A DNA stretch of 7,967 bases from an uncultured Clostridia bacterium (GCA_947631585.1 CANRLY010000082.1:1-7967); one strand, 5' to 3'. Counted from the stretch's first letter, positions 1-6,600 are shown. The notes: generated by a model not told the origin, from the letters alone. Numbers and translations are program-made.

Positions 1-147
1 TACAGCTGAGTAAGACTTGTCATTATTGCCATCGTAGTATATCACAGCGGTGAAGCAAAGCATTGCCGTGAGCAATACCGCACCCACAAAGCCTATATTA
101 ACGATGGTTTTGTTCAGGTCGCAGCGCAAGGCTCTTAAAAATCTCAT
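1..147 (-). CDS. N-terminal fragment of a membrane protein, probably an ABC-2-type permease (runs off the left edge)
   Basis: An open frame of 49 codons starts with ATG at 147-145 and is still open at base 1, so only the N-terminus is visible. It begins MRFLRALRCDLNKT, a short basic amphipathic stretch. A single hydrophobic helix follows at about residues 15-37, then a polar stretch rich in Asn, Asp and Tyr. A basic cytoplasmic start, an early membrane helix and then an extracellular loop is the usual beginning of ABC-2-type permeases, but 49 residues cannot prove the family. The start has a good ribosome binding site (AGGTGAG, 7 nt upstream), and the TGA stop of the lipoprotein gene lies inside that site only 8 bp away. 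The gene is therefore almost certainly the next member of the same operon and translationally coupled. A matching ATP-binding subunit would be expected beyond the left edge. Confidence 0.65.
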   Translation of the reverse strand, partial: MRFLRALRCDLNKTIVNIGFVGAVLLTAMLCFTAVIYYDGNNDKSYSAV

Positions 148-155
148 ATTGCTTC

Positions 156-1346
156 TCACCTGCCCAGCCGGACTGCCGAAACATGATAGCAGATATCCTG
201 ACCCTCATATTCCACATAGTCCACATCTTCATGTTCCGCAAACGCTTTTGTATAGCCGGAAGTTTCCTCAGTTTCTTCGGAGGTGCTGTCGTCTATGAAC
301 TTATCCGTTGCAATGGTTTGATCCATATCGCTGCTGCCGCTCAGGTCATAGACTTTGTTTCCCAGAATATTTATCTCGTCAAAAGAAACGCCATCGGTCT
401 TTTCAACAACGCAGAAATCGCCATTTTCCCCGGAAAAGCGCACCCTGACTTTATCCCCCTCTGAAAAAGAGTGGCAGCCAAGGGTCAGAGACGGCACTGC
501 GGTGCGTGTCTCTCCGTTATTGAGCTTTATTTCGGTCTTGCCGCTGTCCTTGTCAAATTTAGTCACCTGACCATAATAAGCAGGATCTTCAACATAGGCG
601 GCAGAATATTCATATTCTACGAATACAAGGTTGCCTTTGCTGTCATTTTTTTCTTTTCTGTCGCTCTCGGTGCTATAAGAACCGCCGGCAATATAGCAGT
701 CTTTATCTGCAAACTTAAACGCTACCGCAGATAGTTTATCTTTTTCTTTAAAAGCCGCAGCTGAGAAAATATCACAGTCGCTCAGATCGATTTTGCCCTC
801 CGTCTGATAAACGCCGTTTTCAGTTATCTGATAAGTGGTGAAGTCATAGACCGAACAGCTGCCTTTGCCGATCTCGCAGTACTGTTCTATGATTTTTTCT
901 TCTTTCGGCGCACATTCTATGGTATCCAGACCCATACCGCTGCCGTTAGGAGTCAGCACATCGCAGAAGTACGCCTTTGTCAGGTCGGGATCGCATTTCA
1001 GCTCCGCCTTAGTTTTTATGCCGAAAGGATTATTTATTATCCTTTCAGTAATATCAGGACATTCCCAACCGTAGATAGATGAATTATACTTACATTCTGA
1101 AAGGTCAAGCTCCAGCTCTTTCCCCTCATAGGAGATCACCATTGCATTGTCTTTTAAAGACGACACATCTGCCGTGATCTCGACCGTTTCAGGTTCAGGC
1201 TCAGGCTCCGGCTCTGATGAAGTCTCGGTTTCCTGAGTTGCTTTTCCCGTCTCGTCAACAGACTGGGAGGAAGTATCCTTCTCCCCCTGTGCGGAACAGG
1301 CTGAAAACAAAAGCATTAACGTTGTTATCACAATTAACTTTTTCAT
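156..1346 (-). CDS. Cysteine-rich surface lipoprotein, function unknown
   Basis: The 396-residue product starts with a lipoprotein signal: basic MKK, a hydrophobic core, and an FSAC lipobox that would make Cys17 the lipid-modified first residue. A Ser/Thr/Glu-rich linker with an EP repeat (residues about 45-53) then holds the body away from the membrane. The body contains 12 further cysteines (85, 96, 118, 128, 145, 157, 164, 191, 217, 291, 312, 386), many for a Gram-positive extracytoplasmic protein. An EGK...LDLS-E/D-C motif occurs twice (about 74-85 and 183-191), which suggests two related subdomains. Residues about 258-316 (KTEIKLNNGE...GDKVRVRF) look like a small beta-barrel. I do not recognise a named family. 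ATG has AAAGGAG six bases upstream, and the TAA of the preceding gene overlaps that site. Its place between a membrane-anchored protein and a probable permease suggests a substrate-binding, immunity or accessory role, which is inference. Confidence 0.85.
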   Translation of the reverse strand: MKKLIVITTLMLLFSACSAQGEKDTSSQSVDETGKATQETETSSEPEPEPEPETVEITADVSSLKDNAMVISYEGKELELDLSECKYNSSIYGWECPDITERIINNPFGIKTKAELKCDPDLTKAYFCDVLTPNGSGMGLDTIECAPKEEKIIEQYCEIGKGSCSVYDFTTYQITENGVYQTEGKIDLSDCDIFSAAAFKEKDKLSAVAFKFADKDCYIAGGSYSTESDRKEKNDSKGNLVFVEYEYSAAYVEDPAYYGQVTKFDKDSGKTEIKLNNGETRTAVPSLTLGCHSFSEGDKVRVRFSGENGDFCVVEKTDGVSFDEINILGNKVYDLSGSSDMDQTIATDKFIDDSTSEETEETSGYTKAFAEHEDVDYVEYEGQDICYHVSAVRLGR

Positions 1347-1356
1347 GCGCTCTCCT

Positions 1357-2625
1357 TTACTCTACTATCATGGTTATTTCACCTGTAATAGCGTCGACCT
1401 TTATGCCTTTGGTCATGGTATCGGCGTCATTTTCATTTTCCAATATGAAATACCATGTGGGTCTGAATTCGGTGAAATTGGGATCATCAGAACTGACGAT
1501 CTCTGTATACTTTTCCGGATCTTCATCAAGCAGCCAGGTATAATAAAAATGCTGAGTCTGCTTTCCGCAATACATAAGCTTTATATCCGAAAATTTATAG
1601 TCAATGTACCTGGCAAGATTAGATTTAAGTATTTCAACCGCATCTTTCAGGGATATTATTTTATCCACCGGCGTGGCATTATTTACGAAAGCCATCGATG
1701 ATGACGATATCATGTCATATGAGCCAGATGACAACATTACCGTACTTACGTCCAGTGGAAAATAATATGTTTCAGTATCAGCATTTCTCTCATCATAACT
1801 GCAAAAGTCACATTCAAAAGGTATACCATCATAAATTAATTCGTATACGATATCGCATTGCATATCTCCGTTTTCTTCCGTCACCTCAGCTGTGTGAGGG
1901 CGCAATTCGCAGCCATAAATATAATCAGAAAAATTTTTTTCGTAAAAATAATCTATGAATTTTTCAGTGATTTCCGAAAGTGTAATATCCCCGTCCGGAA
2001 AACTGATAGCTGCGGCGGGGTCGTATTCATAATTGTATTTTTTAATTTGGGTATCAGATGAATCAAAAGACTGCGTTTTGTTAGAAAGGTAATTTACATA
2101 TTCTGCACTTGTTAAGCCAAAAGTGCCACCCGAAAAATCGGCGCTATTGCCGTTTTCGTCACTGTATTCAATTAACAACATACGAGCCCTATCATAATCA
2201 TCTATCAAATTTACGTTGCTTTCATCATAATCATCACCGAAATATGCTTTAAAAACTTTTGGTCCGTCTATTTTTAGTTCCTCTATAGCTTTTTGGGGAT
2301 CAAATTCTGTAAGGGGCGTCGTTCTGAATGTATAGGCTTTTTCAGGCGTATATTGAGAAATGCTCTCAGGAAATGTAAGAGTTGCGTGCTCATCATCGTC
2401 TTTGTCACTTTTAATTGTTACGGAAGTTCCAAGTATTTCTTCCACACCGTCATAAGCCTGAGAAACAGGAGAAAGTTTTGCATTATCGACCTTTTGGGTG
2501 CGTATATCGTTTGGTCTGAATGTCTTTTTCAAATGAAAAACAAGGACAAAAACAAATGCGATCGCCACAACAACAAACGCCGCCCAAACAGCTGCCCTTT
2601 TTTTCTGATTCTTAGATAGTTGCAT
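1357..2625 (-). CDS. Membrane-anchored extracytoplasmic protein with a PepSY/YycI-like C-terminus, function unknown
   Basis: The 422-residue product has a basic cytoplasmic tail (MQLSKNQKKR) and one transmembrane helix at about 12-31. The rest is a large acidic domain predicted to lie outside the cell. The last hundred residues (ISLKDAVEIL at about 325, then FRPTWYFILEN and IKVDAITGEI near 387-417) have the layout of PepSY/YycI-type modules, where a helix and a sheet end in a VDA-x-TG turn. Such domains occur in anchored regulators of signalling or export proteins. The resemblance is by eye, so treat it as a hint. The start is supported by AAAGGAG eight bases upstream. The gene follows the small secreted-protein gene after a hairpin (2653-2687) and precedes the lipoprotein gene by 10 bp, so both appear to be in one operon. 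It may be transcribed by readthrough, because no clear separate promoter is visible in the 65-bp gap. Confidence 0.82.
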   Translation of the reverse strand: MQLSKNQKKRAAVWAAFVVVAIAFVFVLVFHLKKTFRPNDIRTQKVDNAKLSPVSQAYDGVEEILGTSVTIKSDKDDDEHATLTFPESISQYTPEKAYTFRTTPLTEFDPQKAIEELKIDGPKVFKAYFGDDYDESNVNLIDDYDRARMLLIEYSDENGNSADFSGGTFGLTSAEYVNYLSNKTQSFDSSDTQIKKYNYEYDPAAAISFPDGDITLSEITEKFIDYFYEKNFSDYIYGCELRPHTAEVTEENGDMQCDIVYELIYDGIPFECDFCSYDERNADTETYYFPLDVSTVMLSSGSYDMISSSSMAFVNNATPVDKIISLKDAVEILKSNLARYIDYKFSDIKLMYCGKQTQHFYYTWLLDEDPEKYTEIVSSDDPNFTEFRPTWYFILENENDADTMTKGIKVDAITGEITMIVE

Positions 2626-2652
2626 ACATTAGTCTCCTTTCATATAATAAGA

Positions 2653-2687
2653 CCGCCCTCTCCGCCAAAAACGAAGAGGGCGGAGAG
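2653..2687 (-). terminator. G+C-rich hairpin with two alternative stems, probable partial terminator
   Basis: Two perfect 9-bp stems compete for the same bases. Stem A pairs 2653-2661 with 2675-2683 (CCGCCCTCT/AGAGGGCGG, 13-nt loop). Stem B pairs 2658-2666 with 2679-2687 (CTCTCCGCC/GGCGGAGAG, 12-nt loop). On the minus strand the hairpin begins three bases after the TAG of the secreted-protein gene and is followed by TCTTATTATA, a poor U-tract. It would therefore leak, giving much mRNA for the first gene and less for the genes below. It could also protect the 3' end of the short mRNA. Confidence 0.6.
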
Positions 2688-2690
2688 AAT

Positions 2691-3131
2691 CTAGTAACTG
2701 TTAGTTGTGCCTTTAGCCGTCTGAGTATAGTAAGAAGAAGAATTATACTGAAGTTCTACAATATTTCTGATCTCACTTTGAGTTGTAATGTAAGGATAAC
2801 TGCCAGTGTCTGTTTTCCACCCTGTTGTCGTATTTTCAAAAATTGCAATAGTATAGTATCTGCTTCCTGTAGGTGCATTGCAGAAAGCTTCAGCAGTAGT
2901 TTTGATCGTTGCATATGTAAGCTCTGTACAATGATTAGTAGCAGTAACCAAACCAGCTCGTTCAGCTGTTCCTAAATCAAATGTCTGTTTCGTGACATTG
3001 TTATTGGCATACCTGTGATAATGTAAGCTATAATCAGCAGAACCAGATGCATTAGTAGTAATACCAATCGAAGCAACGGCAAAAGTCATAGCCGCACAAA
3101 CCGCAGTGATCTTACTAATGATTTTTTTCAT
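2691..3131 (-). CDS. Small secreted protein, first gene of the operon, function unknown
   Basis: The 146-residue product has a classical Sec signal peptide: MKKIISK, a hydrophobic core to about residue 24, and likely cleavage after an Ala-x-Ala-like site near 28-32 (NASGSA). The mature part is about 115 residues, rich in Thr, Tyr, Asn and Ser. It has only two cysteines (68 and 84), which could form one disulfide, plus a His/Tyr-rich start (LHYHRY). No enzymatic motif or cell-wall anchor is visible, so it should be released. The start is firm: a full AGGAGG lies eight bases before ATG, and a near-consensus promoter lies about 200 bp upstream. The lower G+C and looser codon use than in the reductase operon fit a lineage-specific gene. 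A small secreted product followed by anchored proteins and a probable transporter resembles bacteriocin-type operons, including the lactococcin-972 arrangement. The sequence itself does not match that family's usual pattern to my eye. Confidence 0.8.
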   Translation of the reverse strand: MKKIISKITAVCAAMTFAVASIGITTNASGSADYSLHYHRYANNNVTKQTFDLGTAERAGLVTATNHCTELTYATIKTTAEAFCNAPTGSRYYTIAIFENTTTGWKTDTGSYPYITTQSEIRNIVELQYNSSSYYTQTAKGTTNSY

Positions 3132-3162
3132 GATAGCAACCTCCTGATATTATTTTGTTTTC

Positions 3163-3178
3163 ACTGGCAAATGCCAGT
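3163..3178 (-). promoter_or_regulatory. Small hairpin in the leader just upstream of the ribosome binding site
   Basis: ACTGGC (3163-3168) pairs perfectly with GCCAGT (3173-3178) around a four-base loop. In the minus-strand leader mRNA it lies about 16 nt before the AGGAGG of the secreted-protein gene and is followed by an A-rich single-stranded stretch. It does not cover the ribosome binding site, so it more likely stabilises the message or keeps the site open than blocks translation. Confidence 0.4.
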
Positions 3179-3334
3179 ATTATCCGCCGTATAGCGATCG
3201 TCCATATAGCAGCTAAACATCATAAAACATCGGGATCTACCTCTTTTCCACAGCCGTCCGGCATACCATCGGGCAGAAGTAATTTTGCTAATTGAAAAAC
3301 ATTACCAATTATTCTACAATAATCTCCCAGATAC

Positions 3335-3363
3335 ATTTTATCATATTGTTATAAACTTGTCAA
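3335..3363 (-). promoter_or_regulatory. Strong housekeeping promoter of the secreted-protein operon
   Basis: Read on the minus strand, TTGACA (3363-3358) and TAAAAT (3340-3335) are separated by exactly 17 bp. That is a perfect -35 and a one-mismatch -10 in an A/T-rich setting. Transcription should start near 3328, leaving a 5' leader of about 197 nt before the ATG at 3131. The leader is long enough to hold a regulatory RNA or leader peptide. Confidence 0.85.
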
Positions 3364-3472
3364 TAGTTTTTGACATTTTTCCTGCGCATAATTAGTTTTT
3401 GGAAATCTCCCTGTATAACTTGAATTTTGTGCTTTTCATGTTTTCATGGGAGGAAATAAATTTGCAAAAAAC
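3364..3472. other. A/T-rich intergenic spacer between the two minus-strand operons
   Basis: This is the part of the 432-bp gene-free stretch 3132-3563 that is not covered by the leader, promoter or terminator. It holds runs of T and A but no convincing RNA gene. On the plus strand a 27-codon open frame (3438-3521) with an internal GGGAGG sequence runs into the terminator hairpin. There is no good promoter for it, and I do not call it a gene. Confidence 0.5.
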
Positions 3473-3505
3473 AATACGGCACGGGCATTGGGTCCGAGCC
3501 GTATT
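3473..3505 (-). terminator. Intrinsic terminator of the TetR/aldo-keto reductase operon
   Basis: AATACGGC (3473-3480) pairs with GCCGTATT (3498-3505). Past a single A-A mismatch the stem continues with CGG/CCG (3482-3484 and 3494-3496). On the minus strand the stem is followed by GTTTTTTGC, a proper U-tract. It lies about 60 bp after the stop of the decarboxylase/cupin gene. In the plus direction the T-run is short, so it works mainly for the minus strand. Confidence 0.85.
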
Positions 3506-3563
3506 TCTGTTGGCAACATAAATTTTAATTGTTCGTTTTTTTGGACTGCTCATTAAAGCGGCA

Positions 3564-4316
3564 TTACTTCAAAGAGCCGTACTGCTCATCGTCCACCGGC
3601 TCCAGCCACTCGTTAGAACCGTTCTCTCCGGGAACTTCAATTGCAAGATGACTAAACCAGCTGTCCGGCGCAGCGCCGTGCCAGTGCTTCACTCCGGTAG
3701 GAATATTTATGCAGTCGCCGGGGTTCATTTCGACAGCGGTTTTGCCCCACTCCTGGTAATAACCCCGACCGCCTACGCAGATAAGTATTTGTCCGCCGCC
3801 TTTGTCAGCGTGGTGGATATGCCAGTTGTTGCGGCATTTCGGCTCAAAAGTCACGTTGAAAATTCCCACCTGCTCTTTGGAAATTGGCGCAAGATAGCTC
3901 TGTCCAATAAAATACTCAGCAAAGCCGTCGTTGGGTGCGCCTATCGGGAACAGGATAGTATTCTGATACTTGTCCTTTTCGGTGAGTTCAGCGTCTTTCC
4001 AAACGTCTTTCGCCATTCTGAACACCGCCCAAGCTTTAGGCCAGCCGACGTAAAATCCCACATGGGTAACGATTGCGGCTATCTCAGCACGGGTAACGCC
4101 GTGGGCTTTGGCGTTTTCAAGATGATAAACCAGCGAAGTATCGGTGATCCCCGACGACATCAGCGCAACCACCGTTATGATACATCTTGTTTTAAGGTCG
4201 ATGTCCTGATTGTTCCAGTTTTCTCCGAAAAGCACATCGTCGTTGAAATGTGCAAAGTCGGGTGCAAATTCGCCCAGCTGATCTCTGCCGGCAGTCTGTG
4301 TGATCTTTTCACTCAT
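3564..4316 (-). CDS. Carboxymuconolactone decarboxylase-like / cupin two-domain protein
   Basis: The 250-residue product joins two domains. Residues about 20-110 are a carboxymuconolactone-decarboxylase (AhpD-like) helical domain: LKTRCIITVVALMSSG, then LVYHLENAKAHGVTRAEIA and THVGFYVGWPKA. It keeps the family histidines (65 and 85) but not the CxxC of peroxidase-active AhpD, having a lone Cys45. Residues about 145-235 form a cupin barrel. Its metal site is probably His166/His168 in WHIHH, Gln176 in place of the usual Glu, and His211 or His213 in KHWHG, with PGDCINIPTGVKHWH as the second cupin motif. Proteins of this build are common in gut Clostridia and are usually encoded beside reductases. 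The actual substrate is not established. The start has AAGGAGG seven bases upstream. It is the last gene of the operon, 17 bp after the acetyltransferase gene, and is followed by a terminator. Cytosolic; shared regulation with the reductase suggests handling of a reactive organic compound. Confidence 0.92.
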   Translation of the reverse strand: MSEKITQTAGRDQLGEFAPDFAHFNDDVLFGENWNNQDIDLKTRCIITVVALMSSGITDTSLVYHLENAKAHGVTRAEIAAIVTHVGFYVGWPKAWAVFRMAKDVWKDAELTEKDKYQNTILFPIGAPNDGFAEYFIGQSYLAPISKEQVGIFNVTFEPKCRNNWHIHHADKGGGQILICVGGRGYYQEWGKTAVEMNPGDCINIPTGVKHWHGAAPDSWFSHLAIEVPGENGSNEWLEPVDDEQYGSLK

Positions 4317-4333
4317 AAAAATTCCTCCTTATT

Positions 4334-4786
4334 TTAAGTATTTAATGATTTAACAAAAAGCTGGTCAATTGTGCCGTATATCGTTTCGTAATCGCCCAGC
4401 TTAACAAAACCGTATTTTTCATATAATCCAATTTCACCGCTCATAATATATATTTTTTGATACCCCATTTCGTGCGCATAGGAAGCCGCTTTGTCTATCA
4501 ATAATTGCGATATTCTTTTGCCGCGATATTGCTCGTCAACAAAGACAAAACCTATAAACGGCGTGAAGTCATATTTTTCCGAGAGCTCATCTTTTTCCGC
4601 AAAAGTGCAGAAACCCACCACTTTTTCGTTTTCAACGGCGCAAAAGACTCTTTCCCAGTCCTTAAAGTCATTGCTTGCCATTTTTTGAGATAAGTAAGGT
4701 CCGGCTCGCCATGAGCATTTTGCAGCCAATTGCAAGGTCTCTTCCCAATATTTGTATCCTTGGGACATGGCGTATATTTCCGTCAT
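4334..4786 (-). CDS. GNAT-family N-acetyltransferase
   Basis: The 150-residue product has the GNAT fold. Strand beta4 is IGFVFVDEQYRG at about 78-89, and the acetyl-CoA pyrophosphate loop is Q-Y-R-G-K-R-I (86-92), matching Q/R-x-x-G-x-G/A except that Arg91 takes the place of the second Gly. Strand beta5 is KIYIMSG (about 111-117). The C-terminal LYEKYGFVKLGDYE (about 121-134) is the usual 'Y-x-x-x-GF' segment that completes the CoA site. Length fits a single-domain GNAT. The acceptor cannot be read from sequence; small-molecule amines or antibiotics are possible. ATG has AGGAGG six bases upstream, and the TAA of the reductase gene falls within that site (gap 11 bp), so translation is coupled. 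Expression should follow the TetR-controlled promoter upstream. A second ATG at codon 7 is possible but has no comparable ribosome binding site. Confidence 0.9.
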   Translation of the reverse strand: MTEIYAMSQGYKYWEETLQLAAKCSWRAGPYLSQKMASNDFKDWERVFCAVENEKVVGFCTFAEKDELSEKYDFTPFIGFVFVDEQYRGKRISQLLIDKAASYAHEMGYQKIYIMSGEIGLYEKYGFVKLGDYETIYGTIDQLFVKSLNT

Positions 4787-4797
4787 ATATCTCCTCC

Positions 4798-5808
4798 TTA
4801 AACCACATTTCCTGCTTTTTGTTTGCCGTTCTGCGCCATAACTCCCACCAATTCGTGGGGAGCGTATAGCTCTTCAAGATAATTTATTTCTTCCTGGGAA
4901 AGCTCAATATCCACCGCTTTTACAGCGCCGTCAACGTGGGAAAATTTAGTTGTGCCCACCACCGGAGAAGTCACTTTTGTCAGCAGCCACGCAAGGGAAA
5001 TTTCCGTCATTGAAACGCCCCTTTTGTCCGCAAGTTCTTCCACACGGAGAATAATTTTTCCGTCCGCTTCGGCGGTCTTGTCATACTTGAATTTAGCGTA
5101 TGAATCCTCCGCCAGCCGCTTTGAAGTTTCCCCCGGACGTTTGGAGAGCCGTCCGCCTGCAAGGGCGCTGTAGGGAGTCATTGCGATGTTCTGGTCTTTG
5201 CAAAACGGTGACATCTCACGTTCTTCCTCACGGAAGATGAGATTGTAATGCCCCTGCACGGAAATAAATTCTGTCAGACCGTTTTCACGGGCGAAGAAAT
5301 TCGCCTTTGCAAGCTGCCATGCAAAGCAGTTTGAAATGCCGATATAACGGGCTTTTCCGGCTTTTACCGCATTGTGCAGACCCTCCATTATCTCCTCCAT
5401 CGGCGTGTGGTAGTCCCACATATGGTAGATGTACAGGTCCACATAGTCAAGCCCTAAGTTTTTCAGGCTCTGGTCAAGTGAATTTTCAATATGCTTTTGG
5501 CCGCTGATATTATTGTCAATTTCCTCCTGCGTTCTGGGGGTAAATTTTGTTGCGATAACGTAATCATCACGCTTTGCAAAATCCCTCAGAGCCTTTCCCA
5601 CAAACTGCTCGCTGGTACCGTTCTGATAGGCGATAGCGGTATCGTAAAAGTTTATCCCAAGGTCAAGTCCGTGCTTGATAATTTCCCTTGTTTCACTTTC
5701 TCCTAAAGTCCAGCTATGCTGACCTGTTGCGGCATTTCCGAAACCCATGCAGCCCATGCAGATTCGGGAGACTTCAAGTTCCGAACTGCCCAAATTAATG
5801 TACTTCAT
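4798..5808 (-). CDS. Aldo/keto reductase
   Basis: The 336-residue product is a full-length aldo/keto reductase, a cytosolic NAD(P)H-dependent TIM-barrel enzyme that reduces aldehydes and ketones. The start MKYINLGSSELEVSRICMGCMGFG is typical of the family. The catalytic tetrad is complete: Asp56 and Tyr61 in FYDTAIAY, Lys88 in IATKF, and His129 in DLYIYHMWDYH. The cofactor end is also present: SPVVGTTKFSHVDGAVKAV (about 281-299) is the usual NADP-binding loop region. YIGISNCFAWQL (about 155-166) is the family's conserved strand-loop. ATG is preceded by GAGGAGGG, and the TGA of the tetR-like gene overlaps it. Its partners (TetR regulator, acetyltransferase, decarboxylase/cupin) suggest an inducible response to a carbonyl-containing or otherwise reactive compound. 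The physiological substrate is unknown. Confidence 0.95.
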   Translation of the reverse strand: MKYINLGSSELEVSRICMGCMGFGNAATGQHSWTLGESETREIIKHGLDLGINFYDTAIAYQNGTSEQFVGKALRDFAKRDDYVIATKFTPRTQEEIDNNISGQKHIENSLDQSLKNLGLDYVDLYIYHMWDYHTPMEEIMEGLHNAVKAGKARYIGISNCFAWQLAKANFFARENGLTEFISVQGHYNLIFREEEREMSPFCKDQNIAMTPYSALAGGRLSKRPGETSKRLAEDSYAKFKYDKTAEADGKIILRVEELADKRGVSMTEISLAWLLTKVTSPVVGTTKFSHVDGAVKAVDIELSQEEINYLEELYAPHELVGVMAQNGKQKAGNVV

Positions 5809-5819
5809 AATTTCCCTCC

Positions 5820-6443
5820 TCAGTCTTTTAAAAGCTTTTTTATACAGTTGAAAGTAATTTCATAGATGGACATAAAAGCGTAGTTCACGCCTGCCTGCTC
5901 CATTGCCGCACGCTGTTTTTCGGTCACGAAAGTGTAAGGGTAGATCCCGAACATAAACGGAAAAAACGTGTACAAAAACCCCTGCTTTTCCTCCGGCGGC
6001 ATTTCCGGAAAATACTGTTGCAGGCAGTTCATCACCGTCCGCAGGGAGTTGCCGTAAGCGACTTTAAATTCCGCAAGCCGCTCAGGTCGGCTGCCGGTCT
6101 CCATATCGTAATGGTTCATGGACATTATCTTTAGCAGCTGCGAACGTTTTTCAAGGGAATGTGCCAATTTATCGGCAAATTCGTCCTTTGTAAGCGCAGG
6201 AAATTCTTTCATCATCTCACCCAGCTGCACATTCCACAACTCATATTCACGCTGCAAAAGCGCAAGGAAGATCTCCTCTTTCGTCTGAAAATAATTATAT
6301 ATGGAAGTGCGGGTAAAGCTTGTTTCTGCGCTTATTTCTTTCAGCGTGATCTCCTTGAAACTCATGGTCTGATAGAGCTTTTCGCAGGCGTTGATTATCT
6401 CTTCTTTCCGTGCATTTGTCAGTTCCGGCGAACCTTTTGGCAT
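5820..6443 (-). CDS. TetR/AcrR-family transcriptional regulator
   Basis: The 207-residue product has the TetR layout. The N-terminal DNA-binding domain (about 8-60) has its helix-turn-helix at about 31-52, with ITLKEISAETSFTRTSIYNYF leading into TKEEIFLALL. A helical ligand-binding and dimerisation domain fills the rest. Its C-terminal region contains an aromatic-rich stretch (FLYTFFPFMFGIYPYTF, about 156-172) that probably lines the ligand pocket. Length is normal. The gene is first in the operon and overlaps the reductase's ribosome binding site with its TGA. AAGGGGAG lies seven bases before the ATG. Two near-identical palindromic boxes on its own promoter (6513-6525 and 6549-6561) make autorepression, relieved by a small ligand, the simplest model. 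The operators and the ligand are inferred, not shown. Confidence 0.93.
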   Translation of the reverse strand: MPKGSPELTNARKEEIINACEKLYQTMSFKEITLKEISAETSFTRTSIYNYFQTKEEIFLALLQREYELWNVQLGEMMKEFPALTKDEFADKLAHSLEKRSQLLKIMSMNHYDMETGSRPERLAEFKVAYGNSLRTVMNCLQQYFPEMPPEEKQGFLYTFFPFMFGIYPYTFVTEKQRAAMEQAGVNYAFMSIYEITFNCIKKLLKD

Positions 6444-6512
6444 TGCAGACTCCCCTTTTTATCTTGTTAAAAATGCCGTTTCTTGCGGATAAACAGCAGC
6501 GGCAGAACATTC

Positions 6513-6525
6513 TGACTTGGTGTCA
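6513..6525. promoter_or_regulatory. Probable TetR-family operator, start-point proximal
   Basis: TGACTTGGTGTCA has inverted TGAC/GTCA ends. It sits just downstream of the -10 box and covers the expected start point near 6527. Together with its flanks (6510-6529) it matches the second box 36 bp away at 18 of 20 positions. Confidence 0.75.
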
Positions 6526-6533
6526 CTACAGAT

Positions 6534-6562
6534 ATTATAGCACCTTTCTGACATGGTGTCAA
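6534..6562 (-). promoter_or_regulatory. Consensus promoter of the TetR operon
   Basis: On the minus strand TTGACA (6562-6557) and TATAAT (6539-6534) are separated by exactly 17 bp, a perfect match to the housekeeping consensus. The start point should be near 6527, giving a leader of about 84 nt. So strong a promoter needs repression, which the two flanking operator-like boxes would provide. Confidence 0.92.
6549..6561. promoter_or_regulatory. Probable TetR-family operator overlapping the -35 box
   Basis: TGACATGGTGTCA is a perfect 5-bp inverted repeat (TGACA/TGTCA) around a three-base centre and includes most of the -35 hexamer. A bound repressor dimer would block RNA polymerase. The 20-bp context 6546-6565 repeats the box at 6510-6529 with two differences. 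Confidence 0.8.
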
Positions 6563-6600
6563 TACCGTTTTTGAAATTTCATCAACTTTTCACAAAGCAT

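Noticed and set aside
2691..3131. Lactococcin 972-type bacteriocin
   Set aside because: The operon layout is similar, but the mature sequence is longer and does not show the Trp/Tyr-Asn-Tyr-His pattern I associate with that family, so the name is not applied.
3438..3521. Plus-strand 27-codon open frame with an internal GGGAGG and a TTG start giving a 19-residue peptide
   Set aside because: It overlaps the terminator hairpin of the opposite operon, has no convincing promoter, and its length is within chance. Kept only as a note.
3648..4337. 229-codon plus-strand open frame opposite the decarboxylase/cupin gene
   Set aside because: It is a mirror of a well-recognised minus-strand gene. It has no domain pattern of its own and no ribosome binding site.
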